A stretch of 64,000 nt of DNA from Elysia chlorotica. Taxonomy: Eukaryota > Mollusca > Gastropoda > Plakobranchidae. The stretch is from NCBI GenBank assembly GCA_003991915.1, contig RQTK01000083.1, positions 507,135 through 571,134 of the forward strand. Reading direction: 5' to 3'. The notes under the pieces are model-generated. The model did no database searches. It was given only the letters and a program-made list of their open reading frames with translations, and was not told where the DNA came from. Positions 61,380-64,000 of the stretch are shown one piece after another. Both the position numbers and the translations under genes were made by a program. Numbering within the stretch: the stretch's first letter is position 1; the number at the start of each line of letters is the position of its first letter.

Positions 61380-62136
61380 ACACATCACATGGTATTGCGG
61401 TTTTCCGTTAGCTTCGAGTCCAAATGTTCTAGGCTCAAGACTATGAGGGGGAAGCTGTAGAATGTCATGTCAATACTTTTTAAACCAGTCTGTAGTGTTC
61501 TTTGCCATATGGGGTGCGGCATTGTCATGTTGAAAAACAATTCCTTTGCTCAATCGCCCGGATCTCTTTCACGGTATTGCCAGATGCAGTTTGTTCAATG
61601 TTTCACATAACCTGGAGGCATTAATGTATTCCCAGGCTGCAAAAAGTCAACCAAAAGGACGTCCTTTGCATCCTAAAACACAGTTGCTCTTAACTTTTTG
61701 ACTGAGGACTGCATTTAAAATTTTTGTGTGCTGGAGAGGATGGGTGTTTCCCCACACAGTACTTATCCTGAACGCTTAATCGTCCGTTTTGAAATTTGCG
61801 GCCCCTAAATATTACTTGTTTGAGGCTCTTAACGTCTTCTCGATGTATGCTTACCAACTCTACACGAATTTCAGAAGGAATGTTGCCTTTTGCATTCAAA
61901 AATCGTATAAAACTAATCTACGGATTTCATCCTTTGCCTACTGAAAAAATGAGGATAGCCATCTTTATTGCCATGGTGACTGAATATCCGATGGACAATT
62001 TGAAATGTGGCATTTGGTGTGCGCCGAATAAATGCTGGAAAGTGGAAACTCGTTTACAGATGTAAAATTAATGTGTAAAGTGGTTCTTGAGTTATGGGTT
62101 CACTTACCTTACTTCTGGGACAGCCCTTGTATTTTC
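61380..62136 (-). mobile_element. mariner-like element remnant
   Basis: Right end carries a mariner-type terminus reading ACAAGGGCTGTCCCAGAAGT on the minus strand (about 62135 leftward). Downstream frames give a broken N-terminal helix-turn-helix region (EIRVELVSIHREDV ... GRLSVQDKYCVGKHPS), VDFLQPGNTLM and GIVFQHDNAAPHM. The last has the second catalytic Asp of the DDD/E triad. Internal stops and frame changes; the left terminus was not found. In UTP6 intron 13. Confidence 0.8.
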
Positions 62137-62224
62137 ATATTATTACGGCGATCTGGAAGATCTGGGCCTTTCACCCATTTTGCTGCAAAAGAGCCCTGAT
62201 GGAGTGTGTCCATTTAGCTGAGTA

Positions 62225-62310
62225 AAATCTGAGTGCCAGATAGCTGAGCCGATAGTGCTCTTGACGGATAGGCAATCGATTTGCGGTTGGAGTCTCAGTT
62301 GGTGACCACG
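62225..62310 (+). repeat. tRNA-like SINE (family 2) head, plus strand
   Basis: TAGCTGAGCCGATAGTGCTC (A-box-like) and GGTTGGAGTCTC (weak B box) with tRNA-like spacing. Degraded. Confidence 0.45.
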
Positions 62311-62786
62311 TCTCCATAGGAGAGATGCTTAAGGAAACCTATACATGAAAGTGACAAAAAAATTCTGTATGAGTTAAGGGTCGATATTGCCAAGTTCGGC
62401 AGATTTATTCCCGACAACCAACAATACTTCATTGGGAAGATAAGAGTTGCAATCTCCTTTAGAGATATTTCAACTTATGGTGTACTGAGCAAGGACGATA
62501 AACGTGACGTTTACTGTATCGAAGGGAAGCTACTCCAGAGCAAAGTAAATTATTGAGGTATCTGTAGAGTTATCTCGGCTTTCTTAACTTTCACCATTTT
62601 TATGTGAGGGGCAATAAAGTGTGTATCGAGTTAATTTCCTAATGCTGGAAGTCTATTGAATTTGGCCCTCTCGTGGGAAGATCAGATCTAATGGTTCTTG
62701 TCATAAACCCTTTAGGTGGTGGCAGAGCGGCCCTAGTTATAAACATGACTATAATAGCAACTAGACTTAAGATCTCCACTCGTAGT

Positions 62787-62834
62787 TGAGTTGAGTTGGT
62801 TTAACCGCCAACACCAGCACTAAATAGGCTATTT
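62787..62834 (-). repeat. SINE family 1, 3'-end fragment
   Basis: GAGTTGGTTTAACCGCCAAC and ACCAGCACTAAATAGGCTAT are the reverse of the family 3' end. Confidence 0.8.
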
Positions 62835-63930
62835 TGCTCCACTCGTGGTTAATCTATAATGTTTATATAATCTATAAATGTTTATAGACCCCGTCGCTTA
62901 TTGAGAGCAATCTCTTGTCAGCGCACACATTTTATAGAGTGATACATAATCTTGGTTTAACGCCCCACAGATTCCTAAGAGCAAGTTAGAAGATGCAGTG
63001 GTGCCCCCACGGTTACCCTAACAACTAGATATAATAAGAGGGTTTTCTTACCAAAACTTACAGGCCTGGAGTTTTAAGATATGATAAAAGAGGCAATGCA
63101 AAGACAAGACAAGGTGTATTTTAGCCTGTTTTCTTCTATTAATCAGTGGCTTTTCCTCTATATCTTGAGTTTATTAGTTCTACGGTACTTGTAAATTATT
63201 AAAGACTAATAAGAGAGGATAGGACAAAATCAGACACATCTTTTCAATTTACTATAGCTAGGAATACTATAATGTTCCCCATCCTCATCCTCTTTCTCAT
63301 CATCATGACACCACCATAGAACCTGCTGTCTACTTGTCGGGGTTCAAGGTTGGAACCAATCTTTTAGGGTTCTGCGTTATGTTCTTCTAAGGACACGTTC
63401 TGTAGTTTTAAGGATTCCTAAACATAGATTAAAAATAAGAAACCCAGCTAATCAAAACAATGGGAACAAATTCCTAAACATAGATAAGGAAAAACAGCAA
63501 CCCAGCTTATCAAAACCAAGGGAACGAAACAGAGAAAGACAATAACTAAATGACGTGGGGCGTTATCCGGTGGACTTGTTTGTTAATTTTGTTGATAGTC
63601 AAGATGTGTTTGCCTCTTAACCCCCCCCCCCGGCTTCCCCCCAATTATCTAGAATAATAAGTGGTGAAGAGATGCTCTATCTGAAAAACAAACAAACAAA
63701 AAAGACAAAAGGGATTTCTTAAAATAACAATACAAATTATTTGGGAGGGGATGCTCTGACCACAGAGTAGCTTGTTCAAGCTGCGTAGTCAGACCAATAC
63801 CTCACAGGTTTCTCTATTCATCCGTCTAATTTACCATCTTTCTATCTCATCTTTTTTCACACATTAATTTGCTACCCTGCCATGTGATCCGTTGGATGGC
63901 TGGGAATGTCACGGGCGGACTCCCTACTTC
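62835..63930. other. UTP6 intron 13 (to window end): no exon seen
   Basis: AT-rich, a C run near 63621-63632 and a local duplication of TTCCTAAACATAGAT (63413 and 63471). No UTP6-like coding sequence. Confidence 0.6.
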
Positions 63931-63931
63931 C

Positions 63932-63932
63932 C

Positions 63933-64000
<68 letters not shown>
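63932..64000. repeat. (CTGT)n microsatellite at the window edge
   Basis: About 17 uninterrupted CTGT units running out of the window. Confidence 0.98.

Noticed and set aside
63932..64000. CRISPR-like array at the window end
   Set aside because: Uninterrupted 4-bp microsatellite without spacers in a eukaryotic genome.

Overview
The window is nuclear DNA of an animal, most likely a gastropod mollusc. Genes are split by GT-AG introns, introns are long and AT-rich, and the repeats include a tRNA-headed SINE of the kind known from gastropods and bivalves, piggyBac-like TTAA elements, mariner and several non-LTR retrotransposons. The taxonomic call is an inference from repeat type and protein similarity.

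Three protein genes can be assembled exon by exon with consistent splice phases. (1) 615-5875, plus strand: the last seven coding exons of an adenosine kinase-like gene (purine salvage, PfkB family); its first exon(s) lie left of the window. (2) 39181-12160, minus strand: a complete KAT6 (MOZ/MORF) histone acetyltransferase, 18 coding exons and 2322 codons. It has N-terminal winged helices, double PHD finger, MYST catalytic domain, an AT-hook cluster and a long acidic, then Q/S/P/M-rich tail. (3) 51538-60257, plus strand: the first 13 coding exons of UTP6, a HAT-repeat subunit of the U3 snoRNP/SSU processome; the rest lies beyond the window. ADK and KAT6 converge on a 6.3 kb gap. KAT6 and UTP6 diverge from a 12.4 kb gap.

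Non-genic sequence: introns of ADK hold SINEs and (TAA)n arrays. The ADK-KAT6 gap holds one copy of a 1.0-1.2 kb dispersed repeat whose second copy sits in a KAT6 intron. KAT6 introns hold TTAA-bounded elements with CCCTA-type ends, a 153-bp MITE, nested SINEs and local duplications. The KAT6-UTP6 gap contains a roughly 7 kb composite island (43.4-50.8 kb) of direct and inverted repeats with non-LTR reverse transcriptase fragments in opposite orientation. UTP6 introns carry an almost undecayed RTE-like reverse transcriptase, a decayed CR1/Rex-like fragment, a mariner remnant and long (CT)n tracts that serve as polypyrimidine tracts.

The three genes have no evident shared pathway; they are neighbours in a repeat-rich animal locus. 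No bacterial, viral, rRNA or CRISPR features were seen. The most unusual structure is the 43.4-50.8 kb inverted-repeat island. The most unusual coding features are the AT-hook cluster and the GC-AG intron of KAT6.
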